A stretch of 32,026 nt of DNA from Paludibacteraceae bacterium (GTDB lineage Bacteria; Bacteroidota; Bacteroidia; Bacteroidales; Paludibacteraceae): contig JAFYZR010000127.1 in the NCBI GenBank assembly GCA_017557345.1, positions 1 through 32,026 of the forward strand, in the 5' to 3' direction. Shown in pieces: positions 18,308 through 29,800 of this stretch. The notes beneath the pieces were generated by a model. That model was given only the letters and a program-made list of their open reading frames with translations. It made no database searches and had not been told where the DNA came from. How positions within the stretch are numbered: position 1 is the stretch's first letter; the number at the start of each line of letters is the position of its first letter. The position numbers and the translations under genes are program-made.

Positions 18308-20770
18308 ATGAAAAAACTCATTCTGTTCTTTCTATGCTGCTCTATCAGCGTTAATCTAATGGCAGATACCAAACGTATCTATTGCAAGATGACACAGTCT
18401 TGGTGGACTGCCGATAATGCAGCCGTTGCTGCGCATACTTGGGGTTCAGGAACAGGAACTACATGGCCTGGCAAACGAATGACGCGCGTTTCCGGAGAAA
18501 CAGGGATGTGGTATATCGATTTGGATTTAGCACAAGTTCAGAACATTATTTTCGTTCGTGTTAATCCTTCTGGTACAATCACCGATTGGAACGCTAAAAC
18601 GCAAGATCTCACTATTCCAACCGACAGCAAAAATCTATTTACAATCACTTCATCGAGTGCAGTGTGGGGAGATCCTGGATGCGTTGGCTCTTGGTCTATC
18701 TATACGCCGAATCCAGAAACACCGAATTTCTATATCACCGGAGATAGTGCACTTGTCGTGGATGCTGGACTGAACAAGTCAAAAGCATGGAATCCTGATG
18801 CTATCTCATCGTTCAAAGACACCTTCATTCTCAACCTTAAAGCGGGTGTCGATTATAAACTCAAAATAACGCTTGATGGCACATGGGATACTCCTTTGGG
18901 TTATACCGACCTCACAGAGAGTGTTTCAGGACTTGCACAAGTGGATGGGAATGATAACAATATCGGCTTCCGCCTCAAAACAGCCGGACAGGTCAAAGTG
19001 ATTTATTCCGCTGATGTATTTAAACTGGTCGGTTCGTTTGCCTTGCCTTGCTCTGAAGCATACGGACTGCTCATCGATGGTGTTTTCCATGCTTGCAAAC
19101 GAAATCTCTTGCAACCCGAATGGACGGAATTTATGCTGCGCAATGTGAAACTGAACAAGAATCAAACCATTCAACTCTATGACTCTTGCAACGCTGCAGC
19201 CTGGGTTATTAATAATTTTGCAGAAACCAGTTATAAATTCTCTATTTCGGATAATAAATATGTTGTTTCAGAAGACGGCACGTATGATTTCTATATCAAG
19301 TTTATTTTCGAAGCGGATGAGTTATATGTTGCGAAACATGGCACCTACGCCACTGCCGTTCCAAGTCAGTGCACGGATGTCTTAATGCAAGCATTTTATA
19401 ATGAATCGTATAAAGTAAATGATCCTATGTATGGCACGGATATTTATGGAGATACGAAATGGGCTACACTACTTCCTCAAGCTGCGGAAATAGGGCAATA
19501 TATAGACCTCGTTTGGTTGCCGCCTTCTGCATACGGAGACGGCATGGGTTATCATCCTAAGAATTATAGTGACCAAAACTCTGCATGGGGAACACGCGCA
19601 GAGTTGGAAGCATTGATTACTGCGTTGCATAAAGCTGGAGCAAAAGTTGTGGCGGATATCGTTATAAATCACTGTGCTGGATGGACCACGTGGTGCGATT
19701 TCCCTGAATTTGATTTTGGTGAATATGGCACATTCCATCCGGATGAGTCATACATCGCTTGTACGGATGAGGTCAATTTAAATCCTGACGCGGGAGAGTG
19801 CTATCAAAAGGCGACCGGTCCTCAAGATGATGGATGGGGAGACTGGTATGGTAACTGGGATGGCGCACGTGATTGGGCACATGATGCTCCAAAAGTACAG
19901 GAGATGTTCAAAGCATATCTCAAATGGATGCGCAATGTGATGAAATATGATGGCTTCCGGTATGACAAAGGAGACGGTTTTAATAACTGGCACCATGATA
20001 ACTATAATAAGGCTTCCGGTCCATATATCGCCTTTATGGAATTATGGAGCGGCAATGATCAAATCATTGCAGGTATTGAGCAGGCCAACAAAAACATGAT
20101 GGCTCTCGATTTTCAAACCAAATATAGCGCGTTTGATGGTATCGCAGGATTCGATTATAGCAAATGTAAAGGTAGCGGCCTGCTGGGACGCGGATACGCA
20201 AAAAATGCTGTCACTTTCATTGATAGCCATGACTGGTTCTTAAGAAATAACGGTCAAGAATTTGGAGGTAATGGTAAATCGATGACGGACGAACTCAAAG
20301 ACAGGCTACTGCAAGCCAATGCTTTCATGCTTGGTATGCCTGGAGTTCCTTGTATCTTCTACCCACATTGGAAAAAATACAAAGAGGCACTCAAACCTAT
20401 GATTGAAGCGCGTAAATTAGCTGGAGTTCACTCCGAGAGCCATGTATCTGACGAATCTGCTGAACAAGGAGGCTATCAATGTACGTTGGAAGGTAAATAT
20501 GGATGGATGATTCTTCAGTTGGGAAACAAAACAACACATACTAATACAGGAGACTTTTCATGGCTCAGTGATTATCAACTCATTGCTTCCGGTCCCGGGT
20601 ATGCTATGTGGGTTAATCGCACAGCCCCACTCCCCACCGGCATCGATGATATTGATTCCTCATCCATTCAGGAAGATGTTAGACAGACTCGTAAATTCAT
20701 TCAAAACGGTCAACTCTTCATCGAGCACAATAACCATTTATATAATGCCCTTGGTATAGAAATAAAATAA
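18308..20770 (+). CDS. Secreted GH13 alpha-amylase with N-terminal starch-binding-like modules
   Basis: Extracellular enzyme expected to cut alpha-1,4-glucans. 820 residues: signal peptide 1-19; a CBM26-like module about 22-135 (WWTADNAAVAAHTW, WPGKRMTRV, MWYIDL); two further beta-rich stretches to about 345; the GH13 barrel from about 350 (TDVLMQAFYNESY). Conserved regions: I, DIVINH (Asp450, His455); II, GFRYDKGDG with nucleophile Asp553; III, MELWSG with acid Glu578; IV, FIDSHDW with Asp642. Region IV has Ser where Asn is common before His-Asp. The pattern is closest to the plant/archaeal-like GH13 subfamilies as I recall them. The tail FIQNGQLFIEHNNHLYNALG resembles a short T9SS sorting domain. 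It lies 37 bp after cotH and probably shares its message. Confidence 0.92.
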   Translation: MKKLILFFLCCSISVNLMADTKRIYCKMTQSWWTADNAAVAAHTWGSGTGTTWPGKRMTRVSGETGMWYIDLDLAQVQNIIFVRVNPSGTITDWNAKTQDLTIPTDSKNLFTITSSSAVWGDPGCVGSWSIYTPNPETPNFYITGDSALVVDAGLNKSKAWNPDAISSFKDTFILNLKAGVDYKLKITLDGTWDTPLGYTDLTESVSGLAQVDGNDNNIGFRLKTAGQVKVIYSADVFKLVGSFALPCSEAYGLLIDGVFHACKRNLLQPEWTEFMLRNVKLNKNQTIQLYDSCNAAAWVINNFAETSYKFSISDNKYVVSEDGTYDFYIKFIFEADELYVAKHGTYATAVPSQCTDVLMQAFYNESYKVNDPMYGTDIYGDTKWATLLPQAAEIGQYIDLVWLPPSAYGDGMGYHPKNYSDQNSAWGTRAELEALITALHKAGAKVVADIVINHCAGWTTWCDFPEFDFGEYGTFHPDESYIACTDEVNLNPDAGECYQKATGPQDDGWGDWYGNWDGARDWAHDAPKVQEMFKAYLKWMRNVMKYDGFRYDKGDGFNNWHHDNYNKASGPYIAFMELWSGNDQIIAGIEQANKNMMALDFQTKYSAFDGIAGFDYSKCKGSGLLGRGYAKNAVTFIDSHDWFLRNNGQEFGGNGKSMTDELKDRLLQANAFMLGMPGVPCIFYPHWKKYKEALKPMIEARKLAGVHSESHVSDESAEQGGYQCTLEGKYGWMILQLGNKTTHTNTGDFSWLSDYQLIASGPGYAMWVNRTAPLPTGIDDIDSSSIQEDVRQTRKFIQNGQLFIEHNNHLYNALGIEIK

Positions 20771-20803
20771 ATCCCCTATTCATCTAGTCATACACTAAAC
20801 AAA

Positions 20804-20834
20804 AAAAATACACGCCGAGAAGGCGTGTATTTTT
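20804..20834. terminator. Bidirectional rho-independent terminator between convergent genes
   Basis: AAAAATACACGCC (20804-20816) pairs perfectly with GGCGTGTATTTTT (20822-20834) around GAGAA. A-tracts on the left and T-tracts on the right let the same hairpin end both the amylase message (+) and the giant peptidase message (-). Confidence 0.88.
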
Positions 20835-20854
20835 CTTTATCAGCGAAGGCTGAG

Positions 20855-23800
20855 TTATCGAATGATTATCTTCTGAACTGAGCCGCCGCCTACTACGATG
20901 TACATACCGCTACCGAGATGTCCGTTCCAACCTGTTACATCGCGACCGTTGAAGTCGTAGATATGAATCTCTTCATTGCTAATGATGGTTCCACCTGCAA
21001 CAACGATCTCAATTCCTTGATCATCCTTTTCCCATTGAGCAACGATTGTTACATCTTCTGCCGGCATGGTTGCAGGAATAGCAATATTCCAACCCAGGAA
21101 CAGGAATCCTTCTTTCGTCGGAGCTTCCGGAGCAATAATCGGAGTACCGAACTTCACAGAGTCGCGAGTAAATTCGCCAACCAGTATACCACCATCTGCA
21201 TCCCATGTCAGGACGTAGCGGTTACGTATGTAGCGATACTCGATGATGAGTGAACCGTCTGCCTTGATAGATGCTTTCTGAACTGCAGGAGCAGTGAAGC
21301 CTTCCAGTTCGATTACTTCAGGCTCTACTTCAGCACCGGTAGTACCTTGCAGATTTCTCTCTTCAACAACTGTGAACTCGTCATCTTCGATATTCTGCAG
21401 CATGTAACGAACGATATACTTGGTATCTGTTCTCGGAACAAAGATAGCTACAATCGTGGTATCTCCATCGATTACGAGCGTACGCTCTGCACCGTCCATA
21501 TTACCATCGCTCCAACCGCTGAAGGCATAACCCTCGTTGGCCTCGGCAACTATCGTTAATTCGTCACCATACTCATACGTATCCTTTGCAGGAGTTACAG
21601 TTACCTTACCTGCCGTTTCATCACTGCTAGAGATGTTAACGTTAGTGAAGGTTTCTTTCTGCCATTGAGCCGTGAAGGTCAAATCTTTAGCCGGCATCGT
21701 TGCAGGAATCTCTGCAGGATCCCAACCCTTGAAGATACGTCCGTTGAACTCAACTTGAGCAGCTGTAATCGGAGCCTCGAACTTAATTGCACCTTCGCTA
21801 TGGTCTGTACTGATGATATTACCACCGTTAGCATTCCATACAAGGTTGAAGCTCTTACGTACGTAGTTGTAAATGATAGCAGCCTTGCCGTCACCGGAAA
21901 TAACTACGCTCTGAATAGCAGGAGTCTCAAATCCTACGATTTCTGTAGGTTCAGGACTTACGGTTGCACCCGTTGTGCCTTGGTTCTCTTCCTCATCGAA
22001 GAAGCTGAAGTTATCGTCTTCGATATTCTGGATGAAACGACGGATCACAAACTTCGTATCATTCTTCGGAGTGAAGATTGCTGTGATAGTCGTATCACCT
22101 GCGATTACCACTACGCGCTCAGATGCTGTCTCACCATCGCTCCAACCATCGAAGGTATAACCCTCATCAGCTACAGCTATGATAGTAACTTCCTGGTCGT
22201 GGCTGTACGGACCTTCTTCCGGATTAACGCTTACATAACCGCCTTCTTGCTGTCCGCTCGGGATATTTACGTTGTTGTAAACCTTAGCTTCCCATTGAGC
22301 AATGAAGCTCAAAGCGTTAGCCGGCATCGTAGCAGGAACTTCGATATTCCAACCGAGGAAGTTATAACCCTCACGGCTGATCTCCGGTTCTGCTATCTGA
22401 GCCTCGAACTTAGCTTCTGTGCTGTAATCGCCGCTCAGTTCACCACCGTTTGCATCCCAGCTGATGCTGTAGCTGTTACGTTTGTACTTGTACTCAAATA
22501 CGGTGCTTCCGTCTGCAGCAATCTGCAAGTTCTGTGCATTCGGAGTCTTGAAGCCCTCGTAGGTATTCGGCTCGATAGTTACCCATTCTGCCGTTACACC
22601 ATCATTACGTACTTCATCTGTACCATCTTGCTCCCAACCACCTTCAAGCGTCTCTTTCAGGTGACGAATCGTGTATTGCGTATTCGTATTTGCTGCGAAT
22701 TGGGCAATAAATGCGGTATCGCTCTTGATTACGATTGTACGAGGAGATTCGGTATTGCCATCATTCCAACCGGTGAAGTGATAACCTAGGTTAGCGGCAG
22801 CGCTAATCTCTACGCTTGAACCAAATTCGTATTTATCCTGTACAAGATTTACACTTACGGTACCTTCGATAAGACTCTCGCTCGTAACGGAAACAGTGAA
22901 GGTATGAATCTGCCAGTTAGCAGTCAGTGTCAAGTTGTTTGCAGGCATCTCATCCGGAATATCCTTATCCCAACCGAGGAATGTATGACCTTCCCAAATA
23001 GGATCTGCAGGTTTATTAATCGGAGCCTCAAACTTCAACGAGCCTTGGCTATATTCACCACTCAGTTCACCACCGTTAGCATTCCAAACGAGGTCGAAGC
23101 TATTACGCTTGTACTGATAGGTGATAACCTGTGTACCGGTACCATCAATCGTTATAGTTTGAGCATCAGGAGCTTTGAAACCAGCGCCGTAGTTCTTAAC
23201 CAGAGGAGTAACCTCTTCTTCCGTTGTACCTGTCAACGGTTCTTCTACATCCAGTGCGAAGTCGCCATTCAATTGCTCTTTCTCATGACGAACCGTGACA
23301 ACAATTCCACTCTTCGCTTTCCATGTAGCCTTGTAGGTCGCATCTTTGTCCGGCATTGTTGCTGGAACACTTGGATCCCAAGCATCGAATTCATAACCTA
23401 CTTTCTCTACAACCGGAGCAGTCAGTGCTGTACCAAAGGCTGTCAGACCATCAGGAGTTCCGGCAGTCTTGATAGTACCACCATTCAGATCCCAATTCAG
23501 TGTCCATGTATGAACCGTCCACTTAGCGAACAACTCTACATCGCTTTCAATTACATCTTCGTTGAAGTTCCATGCATTGCTACATGCTGCCTCTTTGAAC
23601 CAACCACCGAAGTCATAACCTGTTTCTTCAAGATCTTCAGGTTTGCTTACCTTGCTGCCGAAGGCGATGGTTTGGTCTGCTGGAGCCGTACCGTGACCAT
23701 TGTTATTGAAGCTTACAGTGTACTCGTTTACAGTACTGTTGTATGTAGCGGTGTAAGTTGCATCGCCTGTTACAGAAGCAACAGCAGGAGTCCAGCTTGC

Positions 23801-26800
23801 GAATGCAAACGTGTATTGAGCAGTAGCTGCCTTGCTCGGAGTTGCACCATCGTATGACGGAGTAGTACCATAAGGTACATTCACATCGGTCTCAAGAACA
23901 GTACCGTCTTCGTTCTTCCAGATAATAGTATATGTATTAACTGTGCTGCTGAAGACTGCCTCATAAGTCTGTGCTTTTTCGACAACACCCACAGTAGGAT
24001 TCCAATGATCGAACGTGTATGTGAAGTGTGCATCAGCCGACTTAGTCGGATTTGCCGGAGCTACAGGTGTTGCACCGTAACGCAAATCATCGCTTTGTGC
24101 TTCTACACCATCAACCACGAACTTAATTGTATAAACATTACGATCGTATTTGATTTCTACTACTGTGCTACCGTCAGCTGCTATCGTTGCTTGGCTGAAT
24201 GCCAAAGCTGTGAAGCCGGTGTAATTCTTAGCAACTGCTGCGGTCTGTGAATTTGTAGCACCTGTCAGGTCTTCCTCATCCGCTGTAATTTCGGTATAGT
24301 TGTCATCATTCAGGTTCTGCTGGAGGTGCTTAACCGTATAATGCGTATCACCGGCTTCAGCCCAAACGGCTTTATAGGTAACATTATTGTCCGGCATCGT
24401 TGCTGCGAGAGCAGGATTCCAACCCTTATGAACATAACCTGTCAACTCTACAGTCGGAGCTACCAAAGCAGTACCAAATACGGTCAGACCGGCAGGAGTA
24501 TGGTTGGTGCTGGTGATAGTACCACCGTTAGCATCCCATGTCAGCGTCCAGCTGTTGATAGTCCATTTAGCAACCAACACTAACGTTCCTTCTACAACAT
24601 CATTGTCGAAGTCCCATGCAGTGCCATTCTGTTTGAACCAACCACCGAAGGAATAACCGGTCTCGCTCAAGTCAGCAGGTTTGGATACCTTGCTGCCATA
24701 GTCTAACAGTTGATTGTTCGGAGCTGTACCGTGACCGTTTGCATCGAAGCTTACGGTGTATTTGTTTACAGTACTGTTATATGTAGCAGTGTAATTTGCA
24801 TCACCTACTACAGGAACAACTGCAGGAGTCCAACCATTGTGTGTAAACGTATACTGTGCAGTAGCAGCCTTGGTCGGAGTTGCACCATCGTATGACGGAG
24901 TAGTACCATAAGGTACATTCACATCGGTCTCAAGAACAGTACCGTCTTCGTTCTTCCAAACAATGGTGTACTTGTTCACTGTCTGAGAGAATGTAGCGGT
25001 ATAGGTCTGTGCTTTCGTTACGACATTGATACCAGGATTCCAACCGCTGAAGGTGTACGTATATTGAGCAGTAGCAGACTTGGTCGGATCTGCAGGAGCT
25101 ACAGGTGTTGCACCGAAGCGGAGGTCGTCCTTCTTAACTTCTACACCTTCAACCACGAATTTAATCTCATATACATTACGATCGTATTTGATTTCTACTA
25201 CTGTGCTACCGTCAGCGGCAATGGTTGCTTGGCTGAATGCTAAGGCAGTGAAGCCTTCGTAATTCTTAGCAACAGCTGCGGTCGTTTGTGCTGTAGTACC
25301 GGTCTTGTTTTCTGACTCAAACTCGGTGTAATCACTGCCAACCAAATTCTGCTGCAAGTGCTTAACCACATACTTGGTATTGCTATTAGCAGTCCATTGA
25401 GCCGTGAATGTCAAATCGTTATCCGGCATCGTTGATGGAACGTCTGCACCCCAGTTCTTGAAGGTATAACCCGTCTTGGTCGGAGTATTCGGAGCTACGA
25501 TAGTTGTTCCGTATGCTACAGAACCATGTGTATAATTACCGGTCAATGCATCGCCATCAGTAATCCATGTCAGCGTGTGGCTATTAACCGTCCATTTAGC
25601 CCACAATACTGTGGTGCCGGTAACAACATCGTTATTGAAATCCCATGCATTATTGCAAGCTTCCTCTTTGAACCAGCCACCGAAGGTGTAACCGGTTTCG
25701 CTCAAATCAGCAGGTTCCGTTACCTTGCTGCCGTAAGCAATAGTTTGGTTTGCAGTGTTACCACCGTGACCTTGCTTATTGAAGCTTACCGTATAGGTAT
25801 TGGTCGTTTGGCTGAATTGAGCTACGTAGTCTTGATCTTGTGTTGCTACAGTATTCTCATCAATAGCAGGATTCCAACCGGTAAACGTGTATGTGAATTG
25901 AGCCGTAGCAGCCTTGGTCGGATTTGCTCCTCCCTTCCAAGAAACCGGAGCCTGATAACGCAAGGTCTCATTCTGCTTTTCTACACCATCCACCAAGAAG
26001 CGAATAACATAAGTCTTACGAGTATAGTATACAGATACTTCCGTTGTTCCATCGGCCTTGATTGTTTGTTGTTCAATCGGCAGTACAGGATCAAAGCCCG
26101 GATAGTTAAATGCAACAGCTGCTGTCAGACTATCTGTCTTTCCGGTCTCATAGTCAACCGGAAGTTGCTCAGTATATTCATCATTGTCAATATTTTGCTT
26201 CATATGGTGAACAATATACTGAACTTCAGCAGAAGCAAATCTTGCAACTATGCTAGTTGGTGTTGCATCATTAACAGTAATCGTACGCGGGTTCGTATTC
26301 ACACCGTCACTCCAACCGATAAATGTATAACCGGTATTGGTGTTAGCGGTGATTGTCACGCTCTCGCCGTAGTTGAAGGTAGTCTTGTTCGGGTTAACCG
26401 TTACGCTACCTGCTTTTGCATTGCCGCTAGTGATACTTAATTCATAAGTCTTAATCTCCCATTGAGCGGTGTATGTCAAGTCGTTATCCGGCATGGTTGT
26501 AGCAGGAGTTACGATAGCGGTACCATTATGCCAGCCCTTGAATGTATAACCTGTCTGAGTTATGTTTTGAGGAGCGTTAATGGTAGCACCGAACTTCACT
26601 TGATTACCACTAGTGTAAGAACCGATGATTGTTCCACCGTTAGCATTCCACGTGAGCGCGTGCTTGTTACGCGTATAATTATAGGAGATAACTTGATTTC
26701 CGGTACCGTCAATCGTTATCGTTTGAGATGCTGGTTGCGTGAAACCGGTGTAGCTCTTTCTTGCCGGCGTAACGGATTGTCCCGTTGTACCCTGCAGTGT

Positions 26801-29800
26801 TTGACGATCGGCTTCTACTTCAGTGAAGTTATCATCATCAATATTCTCCTGGAAGTGCTTAACTACATATTGAATGTCAGTTCTCGGCGACCATTTAGCA
26901 ATATATGCCAAAGCGTTATCCGGCATGGTCGCTGCAGGAGTTACAACAGTTGTACCATTAAGTGTCCAACCATCAAAGGTATAACCTGTGCGAGTAGCGG
27001 TAGGAACAGTAATAGCTGTTCCATATTCTACTGCATCACCGCTGGTATATGTACCGGACAATGCACCACCATTAGCATTCCATGTCAAGCTATGAGTATG
27101 TGCCTCCCATTTTGCATAGAGAGTCATACTGGATGTCACTACCGTATTGAAGTTCCAAACGGTTTGGTATGTCAAGTCGGTGTACCAGTTCACGAAATCA
27201 TAACCGGTTGCAGAAGGATTAGCAGGACGAGTAGCCTTGCCGCCTTCCTCAATTACTTGTGACTCTGGCGCTGTACAAAGTTCGCGAACATCGAAATGTA
27301 CCGTGTAGTGAGGAGTAGCGGTGAACTGTGCAGTATAGGTCGTATGTTGCTTGATCGGAGCAAATTGAGGACTCCATCCACTGAACTCGAATGAATAGTC
27401 ATCAGTTGCTGTTCTCACAGGTGTTGAACCACGATAAGATGCAGTTGCTTTGTAAAGCAAAGAGTCGCTTTGTACAACAATATTGTTTACAACGAAATTA
27501 ACTGCATATTTACGACGATTGTAATAGTAGTTAAATGTCTTGTTGCTATTGCTGATCGTCTTTGTCTGTGCATCCGGAGTAATGAAACCGGTATAACTAT
27601 TTACAGGAGCCGTAACAGAATTGCCGGACTTAGTTTGGAATGTATTCGACTCTTCCAAGTCATATCCGCTACCATCCAACTTCTGCAAATAGTGGTTGAT
27701 AGTATAAGTAATCTTGTTATTGCTCTGGTCTGTCGTTGGAGTAACAATACAGCCGTTCGTGTTTAGAATAGCCAGAGTTACACCACTCGGGTTAGCCGCT
27801 TTGGCTTCAAGGAAGCATGCATAATCTATGATAAGTGCCGCCACGTCGTCATCGATGTAGTACTGTCTTCCGTTATCATCATACCAAGTGGCTGCTGCAT
27901 GGTAGATATAATAGTAGTCACCACTCTTCTGCTTGTATGTCAATGTGAGTTTCGGACGACCTACAGCCTCGATAATATCTTCATTTGCGTTGGATTCGTA
28001 TTCAAGTCCGTAAGTGGTATGCGTACCTGCGAGAGAGTTCTCTTCTGCTGCATCGAATATGGTATAGACATTTGGATAGTCTCCATCTCCGTATAATATG
28101 GTGTTCCATACATATTCTGTATTGCCGCCTCCTGCATCAAGTGGAACGTACATCGCTTGCATTTGGCTGACGGCCACATGATACGGGCCACCAAGTACAG
28201 ACTGACTCATCGTTGCATTAATAGCTTTCACATACAGGTTCGAACCGGAACCGGTTCCCGGAGTCAGGACGAATTTCAATTGGCCTTTCAGATTTCCGGT
28301 ATTCTGCCATGAAATAGTATTCAATACGGCAGCCCATTCATAATAAGTACCTCTATAGCGAATCTGGCTATAATTATTTTCAGGCATTATGTACTGTTCA
28401 CCGAGTGATACTCCGCCAATGAATGCTTCAATCGTTGCTGGCAAGATCTCATCATCTTCGCCAAGGTTGTTCACATCCGTTGTGGAAAGAGAAATTGATC
28501 CTGCACATTGTACCGATATGGTATTCATCAAGCAGTTTGCAGGAGTGGAAGTAGTATAGGTTACTACGCCTGGAGAAACAGGATTAGTTCCCCAACCGGA
28601 TTGAGAACCTGCGGTACCGAAGCGTTGACCAAGAGTAGCATCATAACTGTTGACATTTCCGCTTCCCGCCTTGCTGATAGTCCAAGAATAACTTCCCAAA
28701 GTCTTGGTTCCTGTTCCTTGGCTTGCTGTATAAGTGTAGGAATATGCGTCACACGGAGAATAGTTCTCTGTGCCTTGGATAGTGATTTGGACGTCACCTG
28801 TCAGTTTTGCAGCAGGGATAGTGAGTGTCAGTACGCCTGCGTTGAAATTCTTGGTATAGTCTGTTCCTGCAGTCAAAGTCTCTGCTTCTACCTCTACCGT
28901 TACAGTTGTATTGGCATTGGTCAGGGCATTGAAACTCTCAGCTGCTGTGAATTTAGCTATAATTCCTTCGGAATACTCAACCCAACCTTCTTCTGGACCT
29001 TCTGTCTTGGTGGCTCCCATCAGCAGGTAATCCAGCCAAACCTTGGAGTCTTCAGTCCAGTATCCATATACATTCTGGTTGCGGCTTGGATAGAAGCGGT
29101 CTCCGGGATAACCTGCGAGGTACAGACCTCCGTTTGTATTCACACCTACCCATTGCTGGAATGTCCAACCGCTGTTATTACTTGCTGCTGGAAGGATGAT
29201 ACCCGTTCCCAGACCATCTTCACGGAGTGAGTCGGTCTCGCATGAACCGTGACCGCTCCAATTAGGAACGCTCGACCATGTCAGACTGGTTGTGTCGTCC
29301 ACTACAACGGCTACTGAACCTTGTTCTATCTCAGGAACAAAGCGAACAACATAACCATCTTGTACTGTTACTGCGTGAAGAGTGATATTACGCATAGGAG
29401 TATAGGAATCACCCGGCTTGCCGATGTTAGGAGTCTGCGATCCTGCTACATCGCTCCATCCGAGGAATAGCCATTTGTCATCCACGTTGCCGATATTAGG
29501 CAAAGTGAGACTCTGGCCGATTGTGGTTTGAGTCTGTGTGGCTGTAGCGCATGTTGCATGGGTTCCGCCATTGTACGTGATAGTGAAGAACTCCGATACC
29601 AAAGGAACAATTCCAATGATCACTTGCTGGCCGTTATTGAATTCATAGCTTCCACCACCGGAACCTCCGCTACCGGGCTTCAGATTGCTCAATGTATAGA
29701 AACCATCATTACTTCCGGACCAGCCCCAGTTAAAGTGGAAATAGTTGTCAGAACGGTAACCGTCACAAATGAAACTGTGACCACCACCGCTTCCGCTACC

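Noticed and set aside
21665-23857. Long plus-strand open frames (up to 374 codons) opposite the giant peptidase gene
   Set aside because: They mirror the repeated modules of the real gene, are rich in Cys/Arg/Ser/Ile without domain signatures, and have no promoter; a repeat-rich gene gives such shadows.
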